Assembly (NCBI RefSeq): GCF_004745645.1
Contig: NZ_SRMB01000001.1
Span: forward strand, 992,001 to 1,056,000
Direction: 5' to 3'
Source: Hymenobacter metallicola
Lineage (GTDB): Bacteria; Bacteroidota; Bacteroidia; Cytophagales; Hymenobacteraceae
Length of the DNA stretch: 64,000 bases
The notes under the pieces were generated by a model, which did no database searches, was not told where the DNA came from, and saw only the letters and a list, made by a program, of their open reading frames with translations. Of this stretch, positions 8,929-18,598 are shown piece by piece (the first letter of the stretch is position 1; each line of letters starts with the position of its first letter). Both the position numbers and the translations under genes were made by a program.

Positions 8929-8963
8929 AAGCCCCTTACTACTGGCGTGTAGCAAGGGGCTTT
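8929..8963 (-). terminator. Terminator after thrS
   Basis: Stem aaagccccttact / agcaaggggcttt (one mismatch, 8-9 nt loop) lies 64 bp past the thrS stop and before infC. On the minus strand the stem is followed by four T. It implies that infC-rpmI-rplT has its own promoter between about 8700 and 8925; I see an AT-rich TATATAGCC block near 8795-8802 but no clean promoter. Confidence 0.65.
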
Positions 8964-9026
8964 CTGAGTAAAGGTTATTCGTACTGCGCGGAGGCCGCAC
9001 GGCTTCGCCCGCAGTAACCACGCGAA

Positions 9027-10967
9027 TTACACCGCCGTCATTTCGGCTACTTGCTCCTGAAAGCTGCGGATGAAGGACTCCAAGGGCACGCTGCCGATGT
9101 CGCCTTCGCCGTGCTTGCGCACCGAGACGATACCATTTTCCTGCTCCTTCTCCCCGACAATCAGCATGTACGGAACCTTGGAAATTTCCGCATCCCGGAT
9201 TTTGCGGCCGATTTTCTCGTCGCGGTTGTCCAGGGAGCCGCGCAGTTCGGCCTGCACCAGCTTGTCATACACCTGCTGGGCGTAGTCCTGGTACTTCTCC
9301 GAAATGGGCAACACCGCAAACTGTTCGGGCGAGAGCCAGAGCGGGAAGTTGCCGGCGCAGTGCTCGATGAGCACGGCCACGAAGCGCTCTAGGGAGCCAA
9401 ACGGGGCGCGGTGCAGCATCACGGGGCGCTGGCGCGAGTTGTCGGGGGCTACGTATTCCAGCTCGAACCGCTCGGGCAAGTTGTAGTCGACCTGAATGGT
9501 GCCGAGCTGCCACTTGCGGCCCAGGGCGTCGCGCACCATGAAGTCGAGCTTGGGACCGTAGAAGGCCGCTTCGCCCAGCTCGGTTACCGTGGGCAGCCCC
9601 TTCTCGGCGGCGGCTTCCTGTATGGCCGTTTCGGCCAAGTGCCAGTTCTCGTCGGAGCCGATGTACTTGGCTTTGTTTTCCGGGTCGCGCAGGGAAATCT
9701 GAGCGGTATAATCTTCAAAACCCAAAGACCGGAACACATAGAGTACCAAGTCAATAACTTTGATAAACTCTTCCTTTACTTGATCCGGACGGCAGAAGAT
9801 GTGGGCGTCGTCCTGGGTAAAGCCGCGCACCCGCGTCAGGCCGTGCAGCTCCCCGCTTTGCTCGTAGCGGTACACCGTGCCGAACTCGGCGAGGCGAATC
9901 GGCAGGTCGCGGTACGAGCGGGGCTTGGTCTTGTAAATCTCGCAGTGGTGGGGGCAGTTCATCGGCTTAAGGAAGAACTCCTCACCCGGGTTGGGCGTCT
10001 TGATGGGCTGAAACGAGTCGGCGCCGTACTTCTCGTAGTGGCCGCTGGTCACGTAGAGCTCCTTGGAGCCGATGTGGGGCGTCACCACGGGCAGGTAGCC
10101 CGACTTGATCTGGGCCTTGCGCATGAACTGCTCGAGCCGCTCGCGCAGGGCCGTGCCCTTGGGCAGCCACAGCGGCAGGCCCGCACCTACTTTCTCCGAA
10201 AAAGCAAACAGCTCCAGCTCCTTGCCCAGCTTGCGGTGGTCCCGGCGCTTAGCTTCCTCCAGCTTCTCGAGGTACTCGGTGAGCTCCTTGGCCTTGGGGA
10301 AGGTGATGCCGTAGATGCGGGTGAGCTGCTTGTTCTTCTCGTCGCCACGCCAGTAGGCCCCGGCCACGTTGAGCAGCTTCACGGCCTTAATGGGCGAGGT
10401 ATCGGGAATGTGGGGCCCACGGCAGAGGTCGGTGAAGTCGCCCTGCTGGTAGAAGGTGATGCTGCCATCGTCGAGGCGCTCCAGCAGGTCGAGCTTGTAG
10501 GGGTCGGCCTTTTCGGTGAAGTAGGCAATGGCATCGGCCTTGCTCACCTCGCGACGCTCGTAGCGGCTCTTGTTCTTGGCCAGCTCCAGCATTTTCTTTT
10601 CGATTTCGGGGAAGTTGTCCGTCGAAATCGTGCGGCCTTCGCCCAGGTCGATGTCGTAGTAGAAGCCGTTTTCGATGCTGGGGCCAATGCCGAGCTTCAC
10701 GCCGGGGTACAGGGCCTCGAGGGCTTCGGCCAGCAAGTGAGCCGAGGAGTGCCAGAACGTGGACTTGCCGTCGGTATCGTTCCAGGTCAGGATTTCGAGC
10801 TTGGCACTGTGGTCGATGGGACGGTTCAGGTCGCGAACCTCCCCGTTTACGCGGACGGCCAGGGCGTTGCGGGCCAGCCCTTCGCTGATGCTGGCGGCCA
10901 CGTCGTAGCCGGTGGCGCCGGCTTCAAACTGGCGGACCGAGCCGTCGGGAAGCGTGATGTCAATCAT
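9027..10967 (-). CDS. thrS: Threonyl-tRNA synthetase
   Basis: 646 aa, full length. Order: TGS domain (1-60), editing domain with [11 protein letters not shown] and the later CRGPHIPDT zinc-type motif, class II core (motif 2 around [18 protein letters not shown]), zinc ligands of the core ([12 protein letters not shown]) and the anticodon-binding domain at the end. It charges tRNA-Thr and clears mischarged serine. It precedes infC-rpmI-rplT, a gene order widely conserved in bacteria. A hairpin pair about 160-200 bp upstream could be an attenuator. Confidence 0.98.
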   Translation of the reverse strand: MIDITLPDGSVRQFEAGATGYDVAASISEGLARNALAVRVNGEVRDLNRPIDHSAKLEILTWNDTDGKSTFWHSSAHLLAEALEALYPGVKLGIGPSIENGFYYDIDLGEGRTISTDNFPEIEKKMLELAKNKSRYERREVSKADAIAYFTEKADPYKLDLLERLDDGSITFYQQGDFTDLCRGPHIPDTSPIKAVKLLNVAGAYWRGDEKNKQLTRIYGITFPKAKELTEYLEKLEEAKRRDHRKLGKELELFAFSEKVGAGLPLWLPKGTALRERLEQFMRKAQIKSGYLPVVTPHIGSKELYVTSGHYEKYGADSFQPIKTPNPGEEFFLKPMNCPHHCEIYKTKPRSYRDLPIRLAEFGTVYRYEQSGELHGLTRVRGFTQDDAHIFCRPDQVKEEFIKVIDLVLYVFRSLGFEDYTAQISLRDPENKAKYIGSDENWHLAETAIQEAAAEKGLPTVTELGEAAFYGPKLDFMVRDALGRKWQLGTIQVDYNLPERFELEYVAPDNSRQRPVMLHRAPFGSLERFVAVLIEHCAGNFPLWLSPEQFAVLPISEKYQDYAQQVYDKLVQAELRGSLDNRDEKIGRKIRDAEISKVPYMLIVGEKEQENGIVSVRKHGEGDIGSVPLESFIRSFQEQVAEMTAV

Positions 10968-11275
10968 GAGTGGGAAATAAAGTAGCTATACAAACAGCGT
11001 TAGCCCGCAAGTTAGCAGCTTAAGGCGGTTTTTAGCGGCCAAGTATAGAATTGGTCCTATAGGAATCAGGATTTTGTATCTGACCACCACAGCAACCAAC
11101 AGTATCCGGGGCCGCACGAAGAGCCAAAAAGCAGCCTTACCGGAAGCAACACCATGCTGCTTTCCGGTTAAGAGCCAACGGGCAAGCGCCCGGCTTTTAT
11201 AGCCGCACCTCTCTTCCGGAACCTGGAGCCTGGTTTGGCTTAGCCAGTGCAAGCCGGCAGGCTATTTTGCCCGCC
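10968..11275. other. thrS leader / intergenic region
   Basis: 308 bp between the TPR lipoprotein stop and thrS. It holds the hairpins described at 11126-11172. An 88-codon minus-strand frame (10986-11252) has no family features and is not called a gene. Confidence 0.5.
11126..11172 (-). terminator. Terminator or attenuator with two alternative hairpins
   Basis: On the minus strand, CTTAACCGGAAAGCA can pair with TGCTTCCGGTAAG (13 bp, two bulges). Alternatively AAAGCAGC, which is part of the first arm, can pair with GCTGCTTT, followed directly by more T. The two structures exclude each other. It lies 104 bp after the TPR lipoprotein and about 160 bp before thrS, so it may simply terminate the former. 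Confidence 0.5.
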
Positions 11276-12400
11276 CTAATTAATTACCGACGGCTTGAAG
11301 CGCTGCACTAGGGGCGCAATGGGCTCGGCAGATCGACGGCGATACAGGGTATCTCCACGCAGCTGCCGAACCTTTTCACCCGCCTTCCACACCTTGTAGG
11401 TCCAGTGCCGGTTGCCGGGGTTTTCAGCTACCAGCAGGCGGTACTGCCCCAAAGCCTCGGCATTACGGCCCAGGCTTTCGTAGCTCTCGGCCAGCATTTG
11501 CCGGGCATTGGGCAGGCGCGGGGCCCGGCGCACGGCCCGCTGCAGGTGCGGAATGGCCGTGGCATACTGGCGCTGCTTGAAGGCAGCCAGGCCCAGGCGG
11601 TAATCGGCGCGGTACAGGGTTGTATCGAGGCTGATGGCGCGGGAGTAGCACCGCAGGGCACTGTCGGGCTGACTTTGCAGCTCAAACTGCCGGCCGTGGT
11701 CGTACCAGAGCAAGCCATAGCGGGGAGCCAGCTTCAGCCCCCGTTTGGTGTAGACCACCGCCTCGGCGGGCAGGCGGTAAGCATTCGACAGAAAGGCGAG
11801 TTGGTGCAGGGTTTCCGGCTGCCGGGGGTCGCGGGCAATACTGGCGCGCAAAAACTGCAGCGCCTGTACGGTATCGGCCAGGGAAATGTAGGCCACTCCC
11901 TTATAAAACAGGGCGCCGGCGTGGTCGGGCTCCTGCTGCAGGGTGCGGTCCAGCTGGTCGATGGCATCCTGGTAGTGACGGGCCGCCAGGTGGGTCTCTC
12001 CTACCAGCAAGTTGAGCTCGGGGGAAGAAAAACCCCGGCGGGAAGCTTCCCGGGCCGCCTCCAGCGTCGCCTGCAAGCGGCCCTGGGCGCGCAGGGCCCG
12101 GGCTTTGGTAAAGTAAAACTCCCCCGGCGCGTCGTCGAGGTCAATGGCCTTGTTGATATCGGCCAGGGCCGCTGCTACTTGGCCGGCATCGAGGCGAAAA
12201 GCCGCCCGACGGGCATACAGGGAAGCATTGCGGGGCTGGCGGACAATAGCGCCTTCCAGCTCCTGCGCCTGTAGCTGCGGACCGCTTTGTACCGTGGCCA
12301 AGTTCACCATCGTTTCCGTCCGGCTGGCCGGGGCGCTTTCGCAGGCCCCCAGCAGCCCGGCACCCACGCTGATACCCAGAAAAAAACGAAGAAGGCTCAC
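11276..12400 (-). CDS. TPR-repeat lipoprotein
   Basis: 374 aa from GTG 12400. The protein then begins MSLLRFFLGISVGAGLLGAC, a clean lipoprotein signal. The frame is open to 12451, but a TATCTTTG -7 element lies inside that extension, which makes the shorter start likelier. The mature part is about nine tandem TPR units (for example LYARRAAFRLDAGQVAAALADI and GALFYKGVAYISLADTVQAL). TPR proteins are scaffolds; this one would sit on the inner or outer membrane facing the periplasm. Its partner is unknown. It follows another TPR gene by 59 bp. Confidence 0.8.
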   Translation of the reverse strand: MSLLRFFLGISVGAGLLGACESAPASRTETMVNLATVQSGPQLQAQELEGAIVRQPRNASLYARRAAFRLDAGQVAAALADINKAIDLDDAPGEFYFTKARALRAQGRLQATLEAAREASRRGFSSPELNLLVGETHLAARHYQDAIDQLDRTLQQEPDHAGALFYKGVAYISLADTVQALQFLRASIARDPRQPETLHQLAFLSNAYRLPAEAVVYTKRGLKLAPRYGLLWYDHGRQFELQSQPDSALRCYSRAISLDTTLYRADYRLGLAAFKQRQYATAIPHLQRAVRRAPRLPNARQMLAESYESLGRNAEALGQYRLLVAENPGNRHWTYKVWKAGEKVRQLRGDTLYRRRSAEPIAPLVQRFKPSVIN

Positions 12401-12428
12401 GGCAGATAGCGGGTAGGAAAGCACTGGG

Positions 12429-12436
12429 CAAAGATA
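12429..12436 (-). promoter_or_regulatory. Candidate -7 promoter element TATCTTTG
   Basis: Exact TAnnTTTG match 28 bp upstream of the chosen GTG start of the TPR lipoprotein. No good TTTG at 19-21 bp spacing is visible. Confidence 0.45.
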
Positions 12437-12459
12437 CGCGGCGGCGGGCAACCCGCGCC

Positions 12460-13311
12460 CTACAGCGTCTTTTTAACCTTATGGTGGAGCTGTTTGAGCA
12501 TTTTCTTATTCAGCTGAATCAGCATGGCCCGGCAGCGCCGACTCATTTCCAGCTCCTCACTGGTTAGAGGCGTCAACTGCGCTGCTTCCTGCAGGACGTT
12601 GCTGGCGCGGGTGCGCTGGCCCTGGTTGAGGTGCACCCGCGCCAGGTCATAGCAGAACTGTATTTTCTTAGGCTCCAGCTCGTGGGCCTTCATCAGGGCC
12701 TCAATGGCCTTGGGCGTGCTGGCACTGCCGGGCATACCGCCCAGAAACACTTGGCTGTAAAACTTCTCCAGGGGGTTGTAGTGGTCCACGCGGTAGTGCC
12801 AGCGCCCCAGGAGCTGCCAGGCGTCGGCCCATTTTGGCGCCTTTTCCACGGCCTTGAAGACGTAAGGCTTCATTTCCTTGTAGGCCACTAGGCGGCCCCG
12901 GGCGCTGAGTAAGGTGGCCTGATTCACCAAGGCCAAGGCTTCGGCATAGTTCGACTCGGCTGCTTCTGGTTTTACGACCAGGGAGCGGGTTGAATACAGG
13001 CGAGCGGCGGCAAAATACGCGGCCTTCCGGGTTTCGTCGGTGTAGCGCGTGCCGATGCGGACACTCAGAACCGACGCCTGCCACAGGGCCTCGTAGTGGC
13101 CGGGGGCCTGCTTGAGCACCTGTTCGTACTTGGCCAGGGCCTCCGATTCTTTGTACTGCTGCTGCAACCCCCGGGCTTCGGCCAGCAGCTTGCTGACATC
13201 GGGGGCACTGGGTTGGCCATAGACGTCAACAGACAGCCCGGCTCCTGCTATAAGCAGGAAAAGCAACAGGCATTTTCTAGCCCAATAACCCAGATGAACA
13301 GGAAGTAGCAA
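12460..13311 (-). CDS. Secreted TPR-like protein
   Basis: 283 aa from TTG 13311 (start uncertain). The longest frame begins at another TTG (13380) that lies at the edge of the parC terminator, so it was not used. N-terminal WARKCLLLFLLIAGAGLSVDVYGQ looks like a signal peptide. The rest is helical repeats: ALAKYEQVLKQAPGHYEALWQ, then KAPKWADAWQLLGRWHYRVDH and KAIEALMKAHELEPKKIQ, a layout seen in RMD1-like TPR proteins. It is followed within 60 bp by the TPR lipoprotein gene, so the two may work together. Confidence 0.72.
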   Translation of the reverse strand: MLLPVHLGYWARKCLLLFLLIAGAGLSVDVYGQPSAPDVSKLLAEARGLQQQYKESEALAKYEQVLKQAPGHYEALWQASVLSVRIGTRYTDETRKAAYFAAARLYSTRSLVVKPEAAESNYAEALALVNQATLLSARGRLVAYKEMKPYVFKAVEKAPKWADAWQLLGRWHYRVDHYNPLEKFYSQVFLGGMPGSASTPKAIEALMKAHELEPKKIQFCYDLARVHLNQGQRTRASNVLQEAAQLTPLTSEELEMSRRCRAMLIQLNKKMLKQLHHKVKKTL

Positions 13312-13378
13312 TGGTGCAACGAACAACGGCAGCCCAGGCGAGCGGACTGCCGAATTTGGTTTTGTTTCGCAAGAACAC

Positions 13379-13416
13379 AAAAAAGCTACCCCAGCTTCGC
13401 AACTGGGGTAGCTTTT
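13379..13416 (-). terminator. Terminator of parC
   Basis: Stem aaaagctacccca / tggggtagctttt with a 10-12 nt loop lies immediately after the parC stop (13419). A T run follows on the minus strand. Confidence 0.85.
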
Positions 13417-13418
13417 GT

Positions 13419-16361
13419 TTAAAACAAGCCGAGTTGAGCTTTGGGCCGCCGCAGAATGGCCTGGGCCCGCTCGACGTCTTCACTGGTTACGTCTACTGGG
13501 CCCGACATTTCGGGCAGCGGGCCACTTTCTTCGCTTCCCCCGGAGGTTGGACGAGGAATTGTGGCCGGCCCTTTTTTCTTGGCTACCTGCCGCCGTTCCG
13601 GCTCGGGGCCTTCGTCGGTGGTGAGGGTCACGGCGTGAATCTTGAAGTAGTTGAGCTTGTTGCCCATAGCCTTCCAGCCTTTCACGTCGATAAACTCGTG
13701 CAGGTGGAGCTTCTCGGTTTCCTTGTCGGCCTTTTTGTCGCGCTGCAGCTTGATTTCCACCTGGGGTTCGCCAAAGCAGGTGGCGCAGAGCAGCTTGGAG
13801 CCTTTGGTTTCAGAAATAAAGACGAAGCGCTTCTCCAGGGTGCTGGTTTCAATCCGGAACCGCTTGATATAGTGCGTCTTGGTTTCGCCCTCGGCATACA
13901 CGGCACTGAGCACGGTGTCGGGCTCGAGCTTGCGCAGCAGCACGATGTTGGGCACATCAAAGTGGTGGGCCGGGTCGGGCGACTTGAGCTCGTAGCTACC
14001 ATCCTTGTAGACCACCAGCACCGTGTTATCGGTGTCGAAAGTACCCAGGTAGCGGCCGTGGCCAGCGGTGTTGAGGCGACCCACCACCGCGTCGAAGAAG
14101 ACCTCCCGGCCGCCCAGGGTGGAGTCGCCGAGGCTTTTCTGGGTGATTTTCTTGATGGGCTGCTTGGTGACGATGTTGCCCATGGAGCCCTTGCCCTTAA
14201 TGGCCAGCTCGGCAAAGTCGAAGTCGAACTGCTTCACGCGGGCCGGGGCTTTATCCGAGAGCTGCACGCTCACGATTTCCGACTCCGAGTTGGGGTTGGC
14301 CGTTAGGTAAAGCGTCTTGGTGCCCTTGGTGCCCTTGGTCAGGTCGTAGGTTTTGTCGCGGGTAATGCCCGTGACCAGGAAGCGCTTGGCGAAGCTGATG
14401 CCCGAGGCCCCGTCCAGATAAATCATGTTGTAGACCAGCCGGTCGTCGTTCTTGTTGTAGACGCCCACATGCAGGATGTCCTTGCCCACGAAGGTTTTCT
14501 CGGCAATCTTGGTGACGGTGAACGTGCCGTCGCGCTTGATGGCGATGATGTCGTCGAGGTCGGAGCAGTCGCAGACAAACTCGTCTTTCTTAAGGCCGTA
14601 GCCCACGAAGCCGTCCTGGCGGTTGACGTAGAGCTTCTGGTTGGCCACGGCCACTTTCTGAGCCGTTACCACGTCGAAGGTGCGCAGCTGAGTTTTCCGC
14701 TCCCGGCCGGCGCCGTACTTTTTCAGGAGGCCCTCGAAGTAGGCAATGGCGTAGCGGGTGAGGTTAGCCAGGTTGTCGGCCACCTCGGCCAGCTCGGCTT
14801 CCAGCTTCTGGATGTACTCATCGGCCTTGAAGCCGTCGTACTTGGAGATGCGCTTGATGCGGATTTCGGTCAGGCGGGTCAGGTCGTCCTCGGTGATGGG
14901 GCGGCGCAGCACGATGCGCTGGTCGTCGGCCTTGGCCTTGGAGCCTTCCACGCGCACAAACTTGCTCAGGCCCTTCTCAATGGTATCGAGAATATCCTGC
15001 CAGGTTTCGCACTCCTCGATTTTGCGGTAGATGCGGTTTTCAATGAAAATCTTCTCCAGCGAAGCCGAATGCCACTTTTCCTGGAGCTCATCCTGGCGGA
15101 TTTCCAGCTCCCGCTCCAGCAGGCGCACCGTTTTCTGGGTGCTCAGGCGCAGCATGTCCTCCACGCCCACAAACCGCGGCTTCTCCTCGATAATCACGCA
15201 GGTGTTGGGTGAAATCGAAATTTCGCAGTCGGTAAAAGCGTACAGGGCGTCCATCGTCAGGTCGGGACTCACGCCGGTGGGCAGGTGCACCTGGATTTCT
15301 ACCTCGGCAGCCGTGTTGTCGACTACCTTCTTGATCTTGATTTTGTTGGCTTCCGAGGCCTTCACGATGCTTTCCATCAGCGCCGTGGTGGTGGTGCCGT
15401 AGGGAATGTCGCGGATGACGAGCATGGTCTTGTCGACCTTCTCGATGGTGGCGCGCAGGCGGATTTTGGCCCCGCGCAAGCCGCCGTTGTAGTTGGTCAC
15501 GTCGCAGAGGCCGCCGGTGGGAAAGTCCGGGAACAGCTGAATGTCCCGGCCCCGGAGCACGTCGATGCTGGCCTTGCACAACTCGCGGAAGTTGTGGGGC
15601 ATGATCTTGGTGCTCAGGCCCACGGCAATGCCTTCCACGCCCTGGGCCAGTAGCAAGGGAAATTTCACCGGCAGCGTGGTGGGTTCGCGCTTGCGGCCGT
15701 CGTAGCTCATCTGCCACTCGGTGATGTCGGGGTTGAAGACCACATCGAGGGCAAACTTGCTCAGGCGGGCTTCGATATAACGCGGGGCAGCCGCCCCGTC
15801 GCCGGTGCGGATGTCGCCCCAGTTGCCCTGGGTTTCGATCAGCAGATCCTTCTGGCCCAGGTTCACCATGGCGTCGCCGATGCTGGCGTCGCCGTGGGGG
15901 TGGTACTGCATGGTCTGGCCAATGACGTTGGCCACTTTGTTGAAGCGGCCGTCGTCCATTTCCTTCATGGCGTGCAGAATGCGGCGCTGCACGGGCTTGA
16001 GGCCGTCTTCGATGGCGGGCACGGCCCGCTCCAGGATTACGTAGGAGGCGTAGTCCAGAAACCAGTTCTGGTACATGCCGGCCACGGTAGCCACGTCGTG
16101 AATAGTTTCGCCGGGGGCAAACTTGGGCTCCTCCTCAGTTTCCTCGGTCACCGGAACCGGCTGGGTGATGGCCTCCACGTCGGCCGACGACTCGGCCAGC
16201 AGCAGCTCGCCGGTTTCGCTAACGACAAATTCGGGAGCTTCCTCGCCAGCGGCATCGGCATCCTGGGGCGTGGCAGACCCAAACTCGAAGGAGTCGCCGG
16301 CGCCAAACAGGTTGGGCTGCTCTTCGGAATTAGGATCTTGGGGGTTCTTCTCTTCTGACAC
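13419..16361 (-). CDS. parC: DNA topoisomerase IV subunit A
   Basis: 980 aa from GTG 16361. The frame is open to a TTG at 16442, but MSEEKNPQDPNSEEQ... is the natural beginning. About 90 acidic, low-complexity residues precede the catalytic core (YQNWFLDYASYVILERAVP). The active-site Tyr is in AAPRYIEARLSKF (about residue 195 from this start), with the QGNWGD and HPHGDASIGD signatures before it. The C-terminal half (from about 620) is the beta-pinwheel DNA-wrapping domain. It unlinks daughter chromosomes together with ParE, encoded 2.3 kb away on the same strand. The ParC rather than GyrA call rests on that neighbour and on the Bacteroidota-type sequence. Confidence 0.92.
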   Translation of the reverse strand: MSEEKNPQDPNSEEQPNLFGAGDSFEFGSATPQDADAAGEEAPEFVVSETGELLLAESSADVEAITQPVPVTEETEEEPKFAPGETIHDVATVAGMYQNWFLDYASYVILERAVPAIEDGLKPVQRRILHAMKEMDDGRFNKVANVIGQTMQYHPHGDASIGDAMVNLGQKDLLIETQGNWGDIRTGDGAAAPRYIEARLSKFALDVVFNPDITEWQMSYDGRKREPTTLPVKFPLLLAQGVEGIAVGLSTKIMPHNFRELCKASIDVLRGRDIQLFPDFPTGGLCDVTNYNGGLRGAKIRLRATIEKVDKTMLVIRDIPYGTTTTALMESIVKASEANKIKIKKVVDNTAAEVEIQVHLPTGVSPDLTMDALYAFTDCEISISPNTCVIIEEKPRFVGVEDMLRLSTQKTVRLLERELEIRQDELQEKWHSASLEKIFIENRIYRKIEECETWQDILDTIEKGLSKFVRVEGSKAKADDQRIVLRRPITEDDLTRLTEIRIKRISKYDGFKADEYIQKLEAELAEVADNLANLTRYAIAYFEGLLKKYGAGRERKTQLRTFDVVTAQKVAVANQKLYVNRQDGFVGYGLKKDEFVCDCSDLDDIIAIKRDGTFTVTKIAEKTFVGKDILHVGVYNKNDDRLVYNMIYLDGASGISFAKRFLVTGITRDKTYDLTKGTKGTKTLYLTANPNSESEIVSVQLSDKAPARVKQFDFDFAELAIKGKGSMGNIVTKQPIKKITQKSLGDSTLGGREVFFDAVVGRLNTAGHGRYLGTFDTDNTVLVVYKDGSYELKSPDPAHHFDVPNIVLLRKLEPDTVLSAVYAEGETKTHYIKRFRIETSTLEKRFVFISETKGSKLLCATCFGEPQVEIKLQRDKKADKETEKLHLHEFIDVKGWKAMGNKLNYFKIHAVTLTTDEGPEPERRQVAKKKGPATIPRPTSGGSEESGPLPEMSGPVDVTSEDVERAQAILRRPKAQLGLF

Positions 16362-17151
16362 GGTAGGGTGTGGCGCTTGCCACGCTTTATGTTCTTGTAC
16401 CTCTCTCCCGGCCGCAAAACCGAAAGGCTTTTCACGTAACAAACCCGCCCGAAAAAGGGTGCGGGCACTTAAACTGCAGGACTTAACTCATGGCGACAGG
16501 GTAAAAGCTACGAAGAAAACAGCAGCGCCCGGGCCGCCACGACGGAACCTGGGAATATCAAAAGTACCGCTAGCTACGCAGAACGCAACATTTCTAATGC
16601 AAAGCAGAGCCATAAAGTTCCTAATTTTATTAGCCAGGCGCAAGCCATGCCGGAAGTTTTTCTCGTAACAAACAACCCCCTTTGGTCGATACACTGTCTT
16701 TTCCCCGGCCTACTACTCCCAAAAACATTAGCATTGCTAAAAACCTATGTCCTGCTGTAGTCTGCGCACGGTGCAGCAATTAGGTGCAAGGCAGCAGCTT
16801 TCCGCGCAAGGGCCTCAATACCATTTTATGCATCGGCTACCAGTTACTTATCGGGTAGCCGTATTTAAAGAGTACTAGACGGATGAACCAGTAGGAAGTG
16901 CCGTTTTGGGTGCCCGCCTAGGCCCCCATCAGAAACGCAGGAGTCGACAATGGGGCAGACGTGTAGAGTACCTGAACTGATTTGTGCGGACTCCGCAGGA
17001 ATAGCGCACGGGTGGTTTATCCACGCAATAGAGCCAGTACTCATAACCCAGCCGGTACTTCTCCATAGGAAATGCGCCGGAAACTCCGAACCTTGAAGCG
17101 CCCCGGGTTCTTTGCGTTCCGCGGCCTGCCACCTTTATAGCCCCAACATCT
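16362..17151. other. Long intergenic region, about 790 bp
   Basis: It separates divergent parC and pirin genes. GC content is lower than in the flanking genes. A minus-strand frame at 16929-17261 contains a peculiar Tyr/Arg-rich tail (MEKYRLGYEYWLYCVDKPPV) but overlaps the pirin start and has no clear start; it could be a gene remnant. A hairpin lies at 16834-16861. No RNA gene was recognised. Confidence 0.5.
16834..16861. other. Isolated hairpin
   Basis: CGGCTACC pairs with GGTAGCCG around a 12-nt loop, in the middle of the long parC-pirin spacer. Neither side has a proper T run, so it is not a typical terminator. It may mark the end of a degraded or unrecognised short transcript. Confidence 0.4.
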
Positions 17152-18072
17152 ATGCTCGACTTAGTCATCAATGCCCGCCAAGCGGCCATCAGCGCCGGTT
17201 TCGATGTAAAGCGGATTCTACCCTTCCGGGAGCGGCGCATGGTGGGTCCTTTCATCTTCATGGACCACGCCGGCCCGGTGAGCGTACCAGCCGCTCAGCT
17301 GCAAAGCCTCGACGTATTGCCCCACCCCCACATTGGCCTGAGCACGGTCAGCTACCTGTTCGGGGGGCAGGTAATGCACCGCGACAGTCTGGGTGTGGAG
17401 CAGATCATCCGGCCGGGTGAGGTCAACTGGATGACGGCGGGCAGCGGCATTGCCCACTCTGAGCGGTTTGAGGACCCGGCCACGCTGGCCGGGGGGCAGC
17501 TGGAAATGATTCAGACCTGGGTGGCCCTGCCCGAGGCCGACGAGGAAACCGCCCCGAGCTTTACCAACTACCAGCCCCACGAGCTGCCCATCTTCACCGA
17601 GCCCGGCGTGTGGATGCGCCTGATTGCCGGCGACGCTTACGGCCTGCGCAACGAGGTGCGGACCCACTCCCCCCTGTTTTATCTGCACGTGGTGCTACAG
17701 CCCGGCACTCGTTTCGGCCTGCCCCAGGGCCATCAGGAGCGCGGGGCGTACGTGGCCAAAGGCCAGATTGAAGTAGCGGGGCATTTCTATTCGGCTGGGC
17801 AGTTGCTGGTCTTCACTCCGGGCCAGGACCCGGTACTCATTGCCCGCGAAACCACCACGCTCATGCTGCTGGGCGGCGAGCAGCTGGGGCCGCGCTTTAT
17901 CTGGTGGAACTTCGTGTCCTCGCGCAAGGAGCGTATCGGGCAGGCCAAGGCCGACTGGGCCGCGGGCCGCATTGCCCTGCCCCCCACCGACAACCACGAG
18001 TTCATTCCTCTGCCCCAGGATAAGTCGCGCCCGGCCTCCTCGGCTTCGGCCGCGCCCGAGCCCCTGTCGTAA
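17152..18072 (+). CDS. Pirin family protein
   Basis: 306 aa. Two cupin barrels. The N-terminal metal site is complete: His58 and His60 in LPHPHIGL, His102 and Glu104 in GSGIAHSERF, matching the ligands of human pirin and E. coli YhhW. Some bacterial pirins oxidise quercetin or modulate pyruvate metabolism; others are transcription cofactors, so the role here is open. The C-terminus is a short Ser/Ala/Pro tail. A perfect 14-bp terminator follows. It is transcribed alone, between the two topoisomerase IV genes and opposite to them. Confidence 0.93.
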   Translation: MLDLVINARQAAISAGFDVKRILPFRERRMVGPFIFMDHAGPVSVPAAQLQSLDVLPHPHIGLSTVSYLFGGQVMHRDSLGVEQIIRPGEVNWMTAGSGIAHSERFEDPATLAGGQLEMIQTWVALPEADEETAPSFTNYQPHELPIFTEPGVWMRLIAGDAYGLRNEVRTHSPLFYLHVVLQPGTRFGLPQGHQERGAYVAKGQIEVAGHFYSAGQLLVFTPGQDPVLIARETTTLMLLGGEQLGPRFIWWNFVSSRKERIGQAKADWAAGRIALPPTDNHEFIPLPQDKSRPASSASAAPEPLS

Positions 18073-18116
18073 CCAGCTGGTTTCCGGGGTATCGGCGCGG
18101 GTGGGCTAACAAATAA

Positions 18117-18148
18117 CCGGCCGCTTTCAGCTTCCTGAAAGCGGCCGG
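18117..18148. terminator. Bidirectional terminator
   Basis: Perfect 14-bp stem ccggccgctttcag / ctgaaagcggccgg with a cttc loop, between pirin (plus) and the small membrane protein (minus). Confidence 0.8.
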
Positions 18149-18176
18149 CAAAAGGCGAGGTGTGGCGGCTGAGGAA

Positions 18177-18374
18177 TCAACCCAGTCCGAAGAAGAAGGA
18201 GGTTGGCCGGTGGCCCTGCGCATTCTGCGCTTTAAGGTGGCGGCTAGTTACCAGCAAACCCAGCAATACTAGCAGCAGGAGCCAGCCCATGCCCCGCTGC
18301 CGCCAGGGCGAAACATTCGAAGTGTCGGAGTGCCGGGAAGCTCCCGAGCCATAAGAAGGTAGTGATGATGCCAT
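18177..18374 (-). CDS. Small single-span membrane protein, unknown
   Basis: 65 aa from ATG 18374. A Ser-rich N-terminus (MASSLPSYGSGASRHSDTS) is followed by one membrane helix (GMGWLLLLVLLGLLVTS) and a short basic/aromatic tail. The frame is open further upstream, but those residues resemble nothing. No family recognised. It is isolated between convergent pirin and the parE terminator. Confidence 0.5.
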   Translation of the reverse strand: MASSLPSYGSGASRHSDTSNVSPWRQRGMGWLLLLVLLGLLVTSRHLKAQNAQGHRPTSFFFGLG

Positions 18375-18598
18375 AGGTGTGTTAGAAAAGAGCGAGACCC
18401 CGCACTGAGCAGGAGGTACTACAAAGATCGGCGTTGGCTTTATACGGCGGTATCGCATAAAGATGTACCTTATTCGGTCCAACCCCGGGAAATTGGCGTT
18501 GAACCCCTCCTTTTATAAGGATAAAACTTCCCAGCAAAAACTCCCACCCGATTCTTCGTGCGCGAGGTCAGGCATCCCGCTTGGTAGTGACCTTCAAG

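Noticed and set aside
9411-10985. 524-codon plus-strand frame opposite thrS
   Set aside because: A shadow of a certain thrS gene.
10986-11252. 88-codon minus-strand frame in the thrS leader
   Set aside because: No family signs, overlaps the hairpins and has no convincing start.
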